64,000 bases of DNA. Source: Streptomyces sp. MP131-18 (GTDB lineage Bacteria; Actinomycetota; Actinomycetes; Streptomycetales; Streptomycetaceae). Where the stretch lies: contig NZ_LZNS01000001.1 in assembly GCF_001984575.1 (NCBI RefSeq), positions 1,568,754 through 1,632,753 of the forward strand, read 5' to 3'. The notes under the pieces are model-generated. The model ran no database searches and was not told where the DNA came from. It saw only the letters and a program-made list of their open reading frames with translations. Below are positions 36,257 through 45,891 of the stretch, piece after piece (the first letter of the stretch is position 1; every line of letters starts with the position of its first letter). Made by a program: the position numbers and the translations under genes.

Positions 36257-37219
36257 TCAGCGGGCCGGTTGCCTCCCCTCACTGGTGACGCGGACGAACG
36301 GATCGGCGGCGGCCGGATCGGTCAGCGAACCGTAAACAGCGGGGCGGCGGAAGGAGTTGCCCCAGGTCTCGCGCCTGCGGTAGGAGCGCAGGGCCCCGAG
36401 GTCGAACACCGCCGGGTAGACACCGGCGGCCTCCCCCGCCTCCACCACGAGCATGTCGCGCGCCCCTTCGGGACCGAACGCCATGCCGTCGAAGGCCACG
36501 GAGTGCCCCCAGCCGGGCCCCGCATAGTTCGCCATGGCGACGCCGACCATGTTCTCGTACGCACGCGACTGGAATTGAGCGATCCGATTCCGTTCCAGAT
36601 CACAGGCGTTGGGCGTGAGAATGATTTCCGCCCCGGCGAGCATCAGCGCCCGGGCGCTCTCGGGGAACTCGCGGTCGTAGCAGATCATCGCGCCGATCCG
36701 GACCTCGCCGACCGCGGTGTCCAGCGTGCATACCCCGAAGGAGTCGCCGGGTGTGAGAGCGGCTTCCGGGACGGAGAACGCGCAGGTGTGCACCTTCGCA
36801 TGGGTGAGGACCGGTCGGCCGTACCGGTCGATGAGCGAGACGGAGTTGCGCGGCGGCCCGTCCCAGGCTTCGAGATAGGTCAGCGCGATGGCCATGCCCA
36901 ACTCGGCGGCGAGCGAACGGAAGTGGGCGACGAACGGCGAGTCCGCGGCGACGGGCTCGCCGCGCCAGACCACACGGTGGTCCGGCACCTCGACGGGTGC
37001 CGCGCCCCGCCACAGGTCAGGGTGCCGGTACACATTCTCCGCGGCCCCGCCGAAGGGGACGGCGGTCTCGTAGCCGTTGCTCCACATCTCGGGGAACAGC
37101 GCGATGTCCGCGCCGAGCGCCTTGGCCCGGCGGCAGGCGGCCTCGCCCGCCCGGCGGTTGGCGTCGAGGTCGTGCCCCGGCGGGTCGAGCTGGAGCAGGG
37201 CGATGGTCAGTGCAGGCAT
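36257..37219 (-). CDS. carbon-nitrogen hydrolase (nitrilase superfamily)
   Basis: 320 residues with the Glu-Lys-Cys triad: E in LFPEMWSNG, K in THAKVHTCAF and the nucleophile C in MICYDREFPESAR. It hydrolyses a C-N bond in an amide or carbamoyl compound; relatives include N-carbamoylputrescine and other amidases. ATG 37219 is chosen because AAGGAG lies upstream and the protein then starts MPALTIALLQLD. Cytoplasmic. It stands alone, behind a 548-base region without a gene. Confidence 0.88.
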   Translation of the reverse strand: MPALTIALLQLDPPGHDLDANRRAGEAACRRAKALGADIALFPEMWSNGYETAVPFGGAAENVYRHPDLWRGAAPVEVPDHRVVWRGEPVAADSPFVAHFRSLAAELGMAIALTYLEAWDGPPRNSVSLIDRYGRPVLTHAKVHTCAFSVPEAALTPGDSFGVCTLDTAVGEVRIGAMICYDREFPESARALMLAGAEIILTPNACDLERNRIAQFQSRAYENMVGVAMANYAGPGWGHSVAFDGMAFGPEGARDMLVVEAGEAAGVYPAVFDLGALRSYRRRETWGNSFRRPAVYGSLTDPAAADPFVRVTSEGRQPAR

Positions 37220-37767
37220 GATGCAGACTCCTTCGTGGCTGGCAGTGGCGGTCACGAAGGAGCGGCGGGGGTCCCCTGGCGCGGGGACGGCGTCAACGCA
37301 TGCGTTCACTGTAATGCGCCCAGCCGGAGGGCATGGGCATGATTACTCGTCGGCCGCCTCACCCGAAGGCCCGGCGCACGATCCGCACGCGCAGACGTTC
37401 CGGGTCGCCGGCTGACGGCGGAGGCACGGACCGCGCCCGGCCCATACGCGGGGAGGCGGGGTCGCCGCGCGCGGTCCGTCGGAGGGGATCGGGACCTCTG
37501 CCCTGCACAGCGGGGGTACCGGCTCCTGCTCCCACCGGGGAGTCTGCCGGAAAGTCACTCGTACTCCAGCAGCGCACAGACAATTTCAGTCGCGATGTGT
37601 GTTGACTCAGCTACCAAACGATGAATTTCTCGACTCACGTGACGCTACTGCCACCTGGCCGCACGGACCCCCCTCCGCCACGTACCGGACAAAACGGAAG
37701 GCTTGCAACACGACCGGAAATCACGGCCGGGTGCACGTGCCGAAGCGCCAGGCCCCGGAGAACTTCG
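37220..37767. other. 548-base region without a recognised gene
   Basis: Codon usage in the short open frames here is not protein-like. The stretch 37560-37640 is clearly less GC-rich than its surroundings and includes TTGACT (plus strand) without a good -10. I see no RNA gene, no repeat and no clear promoter; it may be a remnant of lost genes. Confidence 0.5.
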
Positions 37768-38652
37768 TCATGAGTCATCCGCCGCGCCGACCACGGCCGC
37801 CAGCTCCGCGATGCCGCGCGGCCCCACCCGGCAGCAGCCGCCGACCAGCCGCGCGCCCGCCGCACACCACTCCCCCGCCAGCGCGGCGGGCCCCGCGGCG
37901 GGGCCGCGCCACGTGCGGCGCGCGGCGTCCCACCCCTCGCCGCTGTTCGGATACGCCACGGCCGGCTTCCCCGTGACCGCGACCGCCAGTCCGACCGCCT
38001 CGGCCACCTCCCGCGGCTGACAGCAGTTGACACCCACCGCCACCACCTGTTCCTCCCCCGCCGCCACCGCGAACGCCTCCGCCAGCGGCTGCCCCGCCCT
38101 GGTACGGCCGTTCGCCACCGTGTACGACAGCCACACCGGCACCCCGCAGCCGCGGGCCGCCGCGAGCAGCGCCTCCGCCTCCCGCACATCCGGCACCGTC
38201 TCGAGCGCCAGCACGTCGGGGCCGGCCGCGGCCATCGCCTCGATCCGCGGCCGGTGGAAACGCACCAGCTCCGCCCGGCTCAGCCCGTAACGGCCGCGGT
38301 ACTCGCTGCCGTCCGCGAGCACCGCGCCGTACGGCCCGACCGAGGCCGCGACCCAGCGCGCCCCCGCGGCCCTGGCCAGCCGCACGCTGTCGCCGAACAG
38401 CCGGACCGCGGCGGCCCTGCCGATCCCGCGGCGGGCGAAGCCCTCGAACGACGCCTGGTAACCGGCCGTCGTCACCACCTGCGCGCCGGCGCGCACATAC
38501 GCCGCGTGCGCCCGCACGATCTGCTCCGGCTCCTCGGCGAGCACCCGCGCCGTCCAGAGTGCGTCGCGCAGGTCGCAGCCCTGGTCCTGAAGCTGGTTGG
38601 ACAGGCCGCCGTCCAGGACCAGGGGGTGCGCACCGAGCCGGGGGAACGTCAC
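37768..38652 (-). CDS. mmuM: homocysteine S-methyltransferase (MmuM type)
   Basis: 294 residues. Zn-binding cysteines are visible in AVGVNCCQPREV and near the end in LVGGCCRVGPRGI; the N-terminus LVLDGGLSNQLQDQGCDL and TTAGYQASFEGF are the family start. It methylates homocysteine using S-methylmethionine or S-adenosylmethionine. The GTG start overlaps the stop of the LLM oxidoreductase gene (GTGA), so both are made from one message. Cytoplasmic. Confidence 0.9.
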   Translation of the reverse strand: MTFPRLGAHPLVLDGGLSNQLQDQGCDLRDALWTARVLAEEPEQIVRAHAAYVRAGAQVVTTAGYQASFEGFARRGIGRAAAVRLFGDSVRLARAAGARWVAASVGPYGAVLADGSEYRGRYGLSRAELVRFHRPRIEAMAAAGPDVLALETVPDVREAEALLAAARGCGVPVWLSYTVANGRTRAGQPLAEAFAVAAGEEQVVAVGVNCCQPREVAEAVGLAVAVTGKPAVAYPNSGEGWDAARRTWRGPAAGPAALAGEWCAAGARLVGGCCRVGPRGIAELAAVVGAADDS

Positions 38653-39572
38653 GACAGCTGCGGCTTGACCTGTCCCGCGATCAGTTCCAGATGCGCCAGG
38701 TCGTCCAGGTCGAGGATCTGGAGGTAGATCCGCGAGGCGCCGATCTCCGCGAAGCGGCCGATCTTGTCCACGACCTCGGCGGGCGAGCCCGCCAGCCCGT
38801 TGCGCCGCAGCTCGTCCACGTCCCGGCCGATGACCGCCGCCCGCCGGGCCACTTCGGCATCGTCCCGGCCGACGCACGCCACCAGCGCGTTGGAGTACAC
38901 CAGGTCGTCCGGCTTGCGTCCGGCCTCCTCCGCCGCCCGGCGCACGCGGTCGAACTGCGCCGCGCTGTCCTCGGCCGAGGCGAAGGGAATGTTGAACTCG
39001 TCCGCGTACCTGGCGGCCAGGCGCGGCGTGCGCTCCTTGCCCATGCCGCCGACCAGCACCGGCACCCGCGACTGCACGGGCTTCGGCAGTGCCGGCGAGT
39101 CCTCGATCCGGTAGTGCTCGCCGTCGAAGGAGAACGTCTCGCCCTCCGGGGTGCCCCACAGTCCGGTGATGATCTCCAGCTGCTCCTGGAGCCTGGGGAA
39201 CTTCTCGCGCGGGAACGGAATCCCGTACGCCGCGTGCTCGGCCGCGAACCAGCCCGCGCCGAGGCCGAGCTCGACGCGCCCGCCGGACATGGCGTCCACC
39301 TGGGCGACCTGAATGGCCAGCACGCCCGGCAGCCGGAAGGTGGCGGCCGTCATCAGCGTGCCGAGCCGGATGCGGGAGGTCTCCCTGGCGAGCCCGGCCA
39401 GCGTCAGCCAGGCGTCGGTGGGCCCGGGCAGCCCGTCGGCACCGCCCATCTGCAGATAGTGGTCGGAGCGGAAGAACGCGTCGAAGCCCAGGTCTTCCGT
39501 GGCCTTGGCGACGGACAGCAGGGTGTCGTAGCTTGCGCCCTGCTGCGGTTCGGTGAAGATACGCAGATCCAT
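38649..39572 (-). CDS. F420-dependent LLM-class oxidoreductase
   Basis: 307 residues of the luciferase-like (TIM barrel) family: MDLRIFTEPQQGASYDTLLSVAKATEDLGFDAFFRSDHY, then GGRVELGLGAGWFAAEHAAYGIPFP and VPVLVGGMGKERTPRLAARYADEFN. The group usually uses coenzyme F420, abundant in streptomycetes. Substrate unknown. The second of two close ATGs (39572) is chosen because GGAG is spaced 10 bases from it and only 2 from the first. Coupled with the downstream methyltransferase gene. Confidence 0.9.
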   Translation of the reverse strand: MDLRIFTEPQQGASYDTLLSVAKATEDLGFDAFFRSDHYLQMGGADGLPGPTDAWLTLAGLARETSRIRLGTLMTAATFRLPGVLAIQVAQVDAMSGGRVELGLGAGWFAAEHAAYGIPFPREKFPRLQEQLEIITGLWGTPEGETFSFDGEHYRIEDSPALPKPVQSRVPVLVGGMGKERTPRLAARYADEFNIPFASAEDSAAQFDRVRRAAEEAGRKPDDLVYSNALVACVGRDDAEVARRAAVIGRDVDELRRNGLAGSPAEVVDKIGRFAEIGASRIYLQILDLDDLAHLELIAGQVKPQLS

Positions 39573-39660
39573 GGACCCCATTCTCCGCGCTCGGGAAGGA
39601 GGGGCCGAGGGCGGGATCACCCGGCGCGCCGGACCGCCGCCGCCCGGCCGCCCTCCGCGC

Positions 39661-42345
39661 TCAGATCACCGAGTGCTTCTCGTCCATCCGCACCCGCAAA
39701 TGGCTGTTCTCGCGGTGGTTGAGGTCTTCGAGCACCGCGCGCGCCTGCATCTCCTCCAGGTGGGCCGCGGACTCCCGGCCCAGACCCCGCAGCGCCGCCG
39801 CGAGCCAGGTGCGCTGCTGCGCCACCACGAACGGGTCGAACGGCTGCTCGGCCGCATGCCCGAGCGCCCGGTCCACCCAGCGGGCGGCCTCCTCGAACTC
39901 GCCGACCTCCAGGTGGTATTCGGCGAGCACACCGGCGGCGATGGTCCGTTCGTAGGGCAGCGGCGCCGTCTCGTAGTTGCGCGTCAGCAGGCGGTGCGCC
40001 GCCGCGTGATTGCCGAGGAACAGCTGGCAGCGGCCCAGATTGTTGATGATCTGCGGCTGGAACTCGCCGATGCCCGCCGCCCGCACCTCCGCGAGCGTCC
40101 GCTCCGCCACCTCCACCGCCTCGGCGATCCGCCCGGCCGAGCCGAGGCAGGGCACCAGGTTCAGCGTCGTGGCCAGCGCCTCCGCCCGCTCGCCGACGGA
40201 ACGGAAGAGACCGATGCTGCGCCGCAGCAATGCCCCGCCCTCGTTGCCGCGGCCCTGCTGCCCCGCGGCCTTGCCCAGCTGCCCGAACGCCACCGCCTGG
40301 GCGAACCGGTCGCCCCTGCGCCGCCCGACCTCCAACGCCAGCTCGCACAGCTGCCGCTGGGCGCGCCAGCACAGCCGCATCCCGAAGTAGCTCTCCAGCG
40401 CGCGCACACTCTCCAGCGCGAACGTCGACAGCGGGCGCCCGCCCAGCTCGCCGCCGCCGTCGTACTCGGGCGCGGCCAGCTGGCGGGCCAGCGACAGCAC
40501 GTCGTCCAGCGCCTCGTCCGCCCACGGCAGCGACTCGTCCACCGACGTGAACAGCCGCCCCTGCGGGTAGCGGTCCGCGCCCGCCTGGTAGCGCCTGCGG
40601 TAGTGCTCGGCCAGCGCCAGTGGCCCGTTCACCCGGTGCAGCGAGCCCAGGTACCAGCGCGCGAGCTCCGCGAGCCGCGCGGTGATCCGGTCATGCGGCA
40701 CCCGCGCCGCCTGCCACGCCGCCGCGGCGCGCACCAGGTCGTGCAGCGCGTACACACCGGGCCGCGGGCTCCCCGCGATCTGCGCATCGGCCAGCCGGTC
40801 GAGTGCCTGCCTGGCCTCGGCGGCGGAACAGCCGACCAGCGCGGCGACAGAACCGGCGCTGAACGACCGGACCGCAGCGGCGCCGAGCAGCGGGAACATC
40901 GCGGCGGCCCGCTGGTCCTCCGGCTCGCGCGAGGCGGCGAGCTGGTCGATGCTCACCATCAGACTCGCCCGCAAATCCAGGTCGGGCGCGGTCAGTTCGT
41001 CCATGCGCCGCCGCTCGTCGGCGAGCACGGCCGTGAAGTCCGCCACCCGCCAGCACGGCCGCGCGGCCATCCTGGCCGCCACGATCCGCAGCGCGAGCGG
41101 CAGCCGGCCGCACAGCTCGACCAGCTCCTCCCACTCCGACCGGGTACCGCGCTCCCCGGTCCCGCCCGCCACCGAGCGCAGGAACGTCACCGCCTCCTCG
41201 GTGGTCAGCGGCGTCAGGTGCAGGTGGTGGCCGCGGTGCAGCCCGGTCAGCGCCGTGCGGCTGGTCACCACGGCCGCACAGCCCGGCTCCGTCGGCAGCA
41301 GCGGCGCCACCTGCGCCGCGTCGAGCGCGTTGTCGAGCAGGATCAGCACCCGGCGCGCGTGTAACTGCTCCCGGTAGAACGCGTCGGCGGCGTCGGCGTC
41401 CTGCGGCACCTCCTTGACCGGCGTGCCGAGCGAGGCGAGCAGGACGCGCCGCGCCTCCGCCACGTCGAGCGGCACGTTCCGCGGATCGGCACCGCGCAGG
41501 TCGACATACAGCAGGCCGTCGGGGTACCGGTCCTCGACCTCCCGGGCCGCGCGGACCGCAAGTGTCGACTTGCCGACTCCGCCGGGGCCGTCGATCAGGC
41601 AGACCGCGGGCGCGCCGAGCGCGCCGCCGAGCCACCCCCTGATGCAGCCCAGCTCAAGAGCGCGGGCGACGAACGTGGCGCTGCCGGGCGGGAAGACCGC
41701 CCGGTGCGCGGCCTGCCCGCCGGGATCGGCGGGCAGGCCGCCGCCGGCCGACGCGTCGAGCGCCAGACGGCGCAGGCGCAGGCGCGACGGGTGGGCGCGC
41801 GCCTGCGCCACCAGCTCGTCGGCGATCTCGGCGTGGCGGCCGAGCGCGATCAGCAGCTCGTACCTGTCCTCGGCGGCGCACAGCCGCAACTCGTCGAGCG
41901 CGGGCAGCTCGTTCGCGCGCAACGGCCCCTCCGGCAGGCCGTCGAGGGGCGTGCCGCGCCACAGCGCCAGCGCCTCCGACAGCGCCCGCTCGGCCCGCCG
42001 CGGATCGGCCGTGCCGACGGTGCGCGCCAGCCGCAGCGCCTCGTGCACCCGGCCGACGTCCGTCTCGGACGGCTCGACGGCCAGCAGGAACGCGCCAGGC
42101 AGGGTGCGCAGCCGCCCCGCGGGCAGTGCCCGGCGCAGCCGCCGCACGTAGTCGCACAGTGTCGCCCCGGCGCGTGCGGGCTGCCGCACGCCCCACAGGC
42201 GAGCGGCCAGCTCGGGCCCCGGCACCTCCTGCCCGGGGCGCAGCGCGAGCGCGGCCAGGAGCGCGCGCAGCCTGGGGGCGGTCACGGGCAGCGGGGTACC
42301 GTCGTCCGCCGCCACCTCCAGCGGGCCGAGGAGCCTGATGTCCAA
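39661..42345 (-). CDS. AfsR/SARP-family regulator with NB-ARC and TPR regions, one TTA codon
   Basis: 894 residues. Residues 1-90 are an OmpR-type winged helix (MDIRLLGPLEV, AARLWG, DYVRRLRRALP); 95-200 a bacterial transcriptional activation domain that ends early: after RHAEIADELVAQARAHPSRLRL the last helices are replaced by GGGLPADPGG. An NB-ARC ATPase follows with Walker A DGPGGVGKST (252-261), VLILLDNA and the GLPLAL-type RLPLALRIVAARM, then TPR-like helices to the end. Such proteins activate secondary-metabolite genes. Leu328 is encoded by TTA (41362-41364), the rare bldA-dependent codon. TTG start with GGTGGGGG upstream. No biosynthetic cluster is visible here. Confidence 0.88.
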   Translation of the reverse strand: MDIRLLGPLEVAADDGTPLPVTAPRLRALLAALALRPGQEVPGPELAARLWGVRQPARAGATLCDYVRRLRRALPAGRLRTLPGAFLLAVEPSETDVGRVHEALRLARTVGTADPRRAERALSEALALWRGTPLDGLPEGPLRANELPALDELRLCAAEDRYELLIALGRHAEIADELVAQARAHPSRLRLRRLALDASAGGGLPADPGGQAAHRAVFPPGSATFVARALELGCIRGWLGGALGAPAVCLIDGPGGVGKSTLAVRAAREVEDRYPDGLLYVDLRGADPRNVPLDVAEARRVLLASLGTPVKEVPQDADAADAFYREQLHARRVLILLDNALDAAQVAPLLPTEPGCAAVVTSRTALTGLHRGHHLHLTPLTTEEAVTFLRSVAGGTGERGTRSEWEELVELCGRLPLALRIVAARMAARPCWRVADFTAVLADERRRMDELTAPDLDLRASLMVSIDQLAASREPEDQRAAAMFPLLGAAAVRSFSAGSVAALVGCSAAEARQALDRLADAQIAGSPRPGVYALHDLVRAAAAWQAARVPHDRITARLAELARWYLGSLHRVNGPLALAEHYRRRYQAGADRYPQGRLFTSVDESLPWADEALDDVLSLARQLAAPEYDGGGELGGRPLSTFALESVRALESYFGMRLCWRAQRQLCELALEVGRRRGDRFAQAVAFGQLGKAAGQQGRGNEGGALLRRSIGLFRSVGERAEALATTLNLVPCLGSAGRIAEAVEVAERTLAEVRAAGIGEFQPQIINNLGRCQLFLGNHAAAHRLLTRNYETAPLPYERTIAAGVLAEYHLEVGEFEEAARWVDRALGHAAEQPFDPFVVAQQRTWLAAALRGLGRESAAHLEEMQARAVLEDLNHRENSHLRVRMDEKHSVI

Positions 42346-42381
42346 GGGAAACCCCCACCGCCGACGCCGTGGACCACCACT

Positions 42382-43746
42382 CTACTGGGCGGCGGGCGGG
42401 GATTTGAGGGGCTGGAGCACGGCGACGCACTCCAGGTGGTGGGTCATCGGGAAGAGGTCGAACGCCCGCAGGAACCTGGGCACATAGCCGGCCGCGCGGA
42501 AGTGCGCCAGGTCGCGCGCCAGCGCCGCCGGGTCGCACGCGACGTAGGCGATGCGCCGGGCGCCGAGTTTGGTGACGCGCTCCACCACGTCGCGGCCCGC
42601 GCCGGCGCGCGGCGGGTCGAGGACGATGAGGTCGGCGCTGGTGATTCCGGTACGGGGCAGCACCTTGGACACCGTGCCCTGCTCGACGCGGACCCGCGGG
42701 AAGTCCGCGAGATTGTGCCGGGCGTCCTGGACGGCCCGCCCGGAGACCTCGATGCCCAGCACCGCGCCGCGCTCCCCCAGCCGGTCGGCGAGCGCCCCGG
42801 CGAACAGACCGGCCCCGCAGTACAGGTCGAGGGCGGTTTCGCCCTTGCGCGGAGTGAGGCCCCGCATCACCGCGTCCACCAGCAGCCCGGCGGCCTCCCG
42901 GTGGCCCTGCCAGAAGCCGCCGCCCGACACCCGCCAGGTGCGGCCGTCGGCGCGTTCGCGCACGAACGCCCGGCCGTGCACCCGGTGTACCGGCGGCTCG
43001 CCGCCGCGTTCGCGCCCCTCCTCGGCGCGCATCACCGACACCGGCCGGTCCAGCTCCACCAGCGGCAGCCGGTGGCCGGGACGCGGCGTGAGGACCACGA
43101 GCCGGTCGTTCGAGCCGGTGGCCGCCGCGGCCTCGACGGAGGCGATACCGGGCCAGGTGCGCCGTTCGATGCCCAGCTCCGTGACGCCTTCTGCGGCGAT
43201 CAGGCAGCGGTCGACGGGCTCCACCTCGTGCGAGCGGTGGCGGCGCAGCCCCGCGCGGCCGTCCTCGTCGACCGCGTACTGCACGCGCGTGCGCCAGCCC
43301 GGGACCTCGCCCGCGCCGGCCTTGTCGCCCGGGGCGGGCTCGACGGTGCCGTCCCAGCCGGCCTCCTCGGGGGTCAGCCCGGCGAGCGCCCGCAGCTGCT
43401 CGGCGAGGACGTCGGCCTTCAGCCTGCGCTGCGCGCCCGGCTTGACGTGCTGCCAGTCGCAGCCGCCGCAGCGTCCTGGCCCCGAGAACGGGCAGGGCGC
43501 GGGGACGCGGTCCTTCGCGGCGTCCAGCACGCGCACGGCGTCGGCGCGCAGGTAGCGGGAGTCCTCCCGCCCCTCGGTGACGCGCACGACCACGCGCTCT
43601 CCCGGCAGGGTGTGGCGGACGAACAGGACCCGGCCCTCCGGGGTGCGGGCCACGCAGTGCCCGCCGTGCGCCACCGGGCCGATCTCGACCTCGTACTCCT
43701 GGCCCACCAGGGAGGCGGCCTTGGGCGAGGGATCTGCGGTGGGCAT
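42382..43746 (-). CDS. class I RNA uracil-C5 methyltransferase (RlmD/TrmA type)
   Basis: 454 residues. An N-terminal TRAM/OB domain (YEVEIGPVAHGGHCVARTPEGRVLFVRHTLPGERV), an iron-sulphur-type cysteine cluster (CPFSGPGRCGGCDWQH), and a methyltransferase domain with DLYCGAGLFAGALADRLG, LDPPRAGAGRDVV and a catalytic Cys in VACDPAALARDL. It makes 5-methyluridine in rRNA or tRNA. ATG start at 43746. It lies 40 bases downstream of the potassium permease stop on the same strand. Confidence 0.9.
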   Translation of the reverse strand: MPTADPSPKAASLVGQEYEVEIGPVAHGGHCVARTPEGRVLFVRHTLPGERVVVRVTEGREDSRYLRADAVRVLDAAKDRVPAPCPFSGPGRCGGCDWQHVKPGAQRRLKADVLAEQLRALAGLTPEEAGWDGTVEPAPGDKAGAGEVPGWRTRVQYAVDEDGRAGLRRHRSHEVEPVDRCLIAAEGVTELGIERRTWPGIASVEAAAATGSNDRLVVLTPRPGHRLPLVELDRPVSVMRAEEGRERGGEPPVHRVHGRAFVRERADGRTWRVSGGGFWQGHREAAGLLVDAVMRGLTPRKGETALDLYCGAGLFAGALADRLGERGAVLGIEVSGRAVQDARHNLADFPRVRVEQGTVSKVLPRTGITSADLIVLDPPRAGAGRDVVERVTKLGARRIAYVACDPAALARDLAHFRAAGYVPRFLRAFDLFPMTHHLECVAVLQPLKSPPAAQ

Positions 43747-43786
43747 GGGGGGGTGCTCCGAACGTCGGCGACAGCGGCGTTCCAGT

Positions 43787-45808
43787 CTACGGGCGCCTGA
43801 TCCGGTGCCCGTGGCCGCGCCGGACGGCGCCCGGCACGTGCAGCGGGTGGCGCCGCCCGATGCGGGCGCGGGCGGCCTCGGCCGAGTGCAGCTGCCAGGG
43901 CACGGAGGTCACGGTGACGCCCGGGGTCAGCAGGAGCCGCGCCTTGAGGCGCAGCGCGCTCTGGTTGTGCAGCAGCGTCTCGTACCAGTGGCCCACCACG
44001 TACTCGGGAATGATCACGCTGACGACGTCGTCGGGGTGGGTGTGCCGCAGCTTCTTGACGTAGAGGACGAAGGGGTGGGTGATCTCGCGGTAGGGGGCAT
44101 CGAGGATTTCGAGCGGCACGTCGATGTGCCGGCGCCGCCAGTCCTCCGTCAGCCGCCGGGTGTCGTCCGGGTCGATGGCGATGGTGACGGCGGTGAGACT
44201 GCCGGCGCGCAGCAGCTTGGCGTAGGCGAGGGCGCGCAGCGTCGGCTTGTGGACCCGGGAGACCAGGACGACGGCGTGCACCTGGGAGGGCCGCATGTCC
44301 AGCCGGTCCTCCGGAACGTCCACGGCCAGTTCGTCGGCGACCCGTTCGTAGTGGCGTCTGATCGCCGTCATCACCGCGTAGAACAGGGCCATGCCGAGGA
44401 GGGACACCCAGGCGCCGTGGCTGAACTTGGTGAGCAGGACGATCACCAGGACCAGCGCGCACAGCGCCGCGCCGAAGCCGTTGAGCGCCCGCACGCGGTG
44501 CATGCGCCGGCGCGCGGCCGGATCGCGCTCGTCGGCGAGCAGGCGGTTCCAGTGCCGCACCATGCCGCTCTGGCTGAAGGTGAACGAGACGAAGACCCCG
44601 ACGATGTACAGCTGGATCAGCTGGTTGGCGTCGGCCCGGAACGCGACGACCAGCAGGGCGGCCGGCAGCGTGAGGAACACGATGCCGTTGCTGTAGGCGA
44701 GGCGATCCCCGCGGGTGTGGAGCTGGCGCGGCAGGTAGCGGTCCTGGGCGAGGATGGAGCCGAGGACGGGGAAGCCGTTGTAGGCGGTGTTGGCGGCGAG
44801 GAAGAGGACCAGCGCGGTGGCCGCGGCCAGGCAGAGGAACGGCACGGAACCGTCGCCGAGGACGGCGATGCCGACCTGCGCGATGACCGGGTCCTGGTGG
44901 TGGGCGGCGCCCGCGGGCTCGCCGTCGATCAGCAGGTCGCGGGCGGGGTCCTCGGCGAGGCGGACATCCGTGTGGAGGGCGAGGGCGACGATGCCGGCGA
45001 ACATGGTGGTGGCCAGGGCGCCCATCACGGCCAGCGTGGTGGCGGCGTTGTGACTTCTGGGCTCGCGGAAGGCGGGCACCCCGTTGCTGATGGCTTCCAC
45101 CCCGGTGAGCGCCGCGCAGCCGGAGGAGAACGCACGAAGCAGCAGGAACCCCATGGCCAGTCCGGAGAGGCCGGTCTGCTGGGGAACGATCTCGTACCCG
45201 GCAGTCGGCGCGCTCATCGTGTCGCCGAGCACGAGTGCACGGAACGCGCCCCAGGCCACGGTGCCGAGGACGCCGATGACGAACGCGTAGGTGGGGATGG
45301 CGAACAGCCGTCCCGACTCCTTCGCCCCCCGCAGGTTCATCAGCATCAGCAGGGCGATGACGGTCAGCGCGCTCAGCACCTGGTTGTGCTGCACGAAGCC
45401 GACGGCCGAGCCCAGGTTGTCCACCCCGGCCGAGACGGACACCGCGACGGTGAGCACGTAGTCGACGAGGAGGGCGCCGCCCACCGTCAGCCCCGCGCGG
45501 CGGCCGAAGTTGCCCGAGACGACGGCGTAGGCGCCGCCGCCGCCCGGGTAGGCGTGCACCGTCTGCCGGTAGGACGCCACGACGGTGATCATCAGCAGGA
45601 CGACGGCCGCGGTGATCCAGGCGCTGTGCGGGTAGGCCGCCACCCCGGCGATGGACAGGACGAGCAGGATCTCGCCGGGGGCATACGCGACGGAGGACAG
45701 CGGGTCGGACGCGAACACGGGGAGGGCGATGCGTTTGGGCAACAGCGTCTTGCCCAGGGAGTCGCTGCGCAGGGCACGGCCGAGGAACAGCCGCTTCGTG
45801 CGATCCAT
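43787..45808 (-). CDS. APC-superfamily permease, KimA-like potassium transporter
   Basis: 673 residues with about twelve membrane spans: ALPVFASDPLSSVAYAPGEILL in the first span and YPGGGGAYAVVSGNFG in the third are family marks, followed by a C-terminal cytoplasmic domain from about residue 480. The closest characterised relatives are KimA-type K+/H+ symporters, regulated by c-di-AMP in Firmicutes. It is divergent from two TrkA/RCK proteins and near kdp, which supports potassium as cargo. The ATG at 45808 (MDRTKRLFLG) is the family start; no Shine-Dalgarno is present because a palindrome occupies that place. TTG 45829 is an alternative. Confidence 0.83.
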   Translation of the reverse strand: MDRTKRLFLGRALRSDSLGKTLLPKRIALPVFASDPLSSVAYAPGEILLVLSIAGVAAYPHSAWITAAVVLLMITVVASYRQTVHAYPGGGGAYAVVSGNFGRRAGLTVGGALLVDYVLTVAVSVSAGVDNLGSAVGFVQHNQVLSALTVIALLMLMNLRGAKESGRLFAIPTYAFVIGVLGTVAWGAFRALVLGDTMSAPTAGYEIVPQQTGLSGLAMGFLLLRAFSSGCAALTGVEAISNGVPAFREPRSHNAATTLAVMGALATTMFAGIVALALHTDVRLAEDPARDLLIDGEPAGAAHHQDPVIAQVGIAVLGDGSVPFLCLAAATALVLFLAANTAYNGFPVLGSILAQDRYLPRQLHTRGDRLAYSNGIVFLTLPAALLVVAFRADANQLIQLYIVGVFVSFTFSQSGMVRHWNRLLADERDPAARRRMHRVRALNGFGAALCALVLVIVLLTKFSHGAWVSLLGMALFYAVMTAIRRHYERVADELAVDVPEDRLDMRPSQVHAVVLVSRVHKPTLRALAYAKLLRAGSLTAVTIAIDPDDTRRLTEDWRRRHIDVPLEILDAPYREITHPFVLYVKKLRHTHPDDVVSVIIPEYVVGHWYETLLHNQSALRLKARLLLTPGVTVTSVPWQLHSAEAARARIGRRHPLHVPGAVRRGHGHRIRRP

Positions 45809-45810
45809 GC

Positions 45811-45827
45811 GCTCACGGTACGTGAGC
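45811..45827. promoter_or_regulatory. palindrome at the translation start of the KimA-like gene
   Basis: GCTCACG-GTA-CGTGAGC is a perfect inverted repeat with 7-base arms, ending two bases before the ATG on the minus strand, where the ribosome binding site should be. As RNA it forms a hairpin over the initiation region; as DNA it could be an operator in the 83-base divergent promoter region. Confidence 0.5.
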
Positions 45828-45891
45828 AACGGACCGCAACCGGACAGTTCGGCACCCCGACCGGTAGCGTGGTCCGCAGCGAAGGAGGCCT

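Noticed and set aside
37220-37767. tRNA or small RNA gene in the AT-richer gap
   Set aside because: No cloverleaf, anticodon arm or stable terminator hairpin could be found by eye.
45809-45891. c-di-AMP (ydaO-type) riboswitch ahead of the KimA-like gene
   Set aside because: The 83-base divergent region is too short and shows none of the conserved riboswitch elements.
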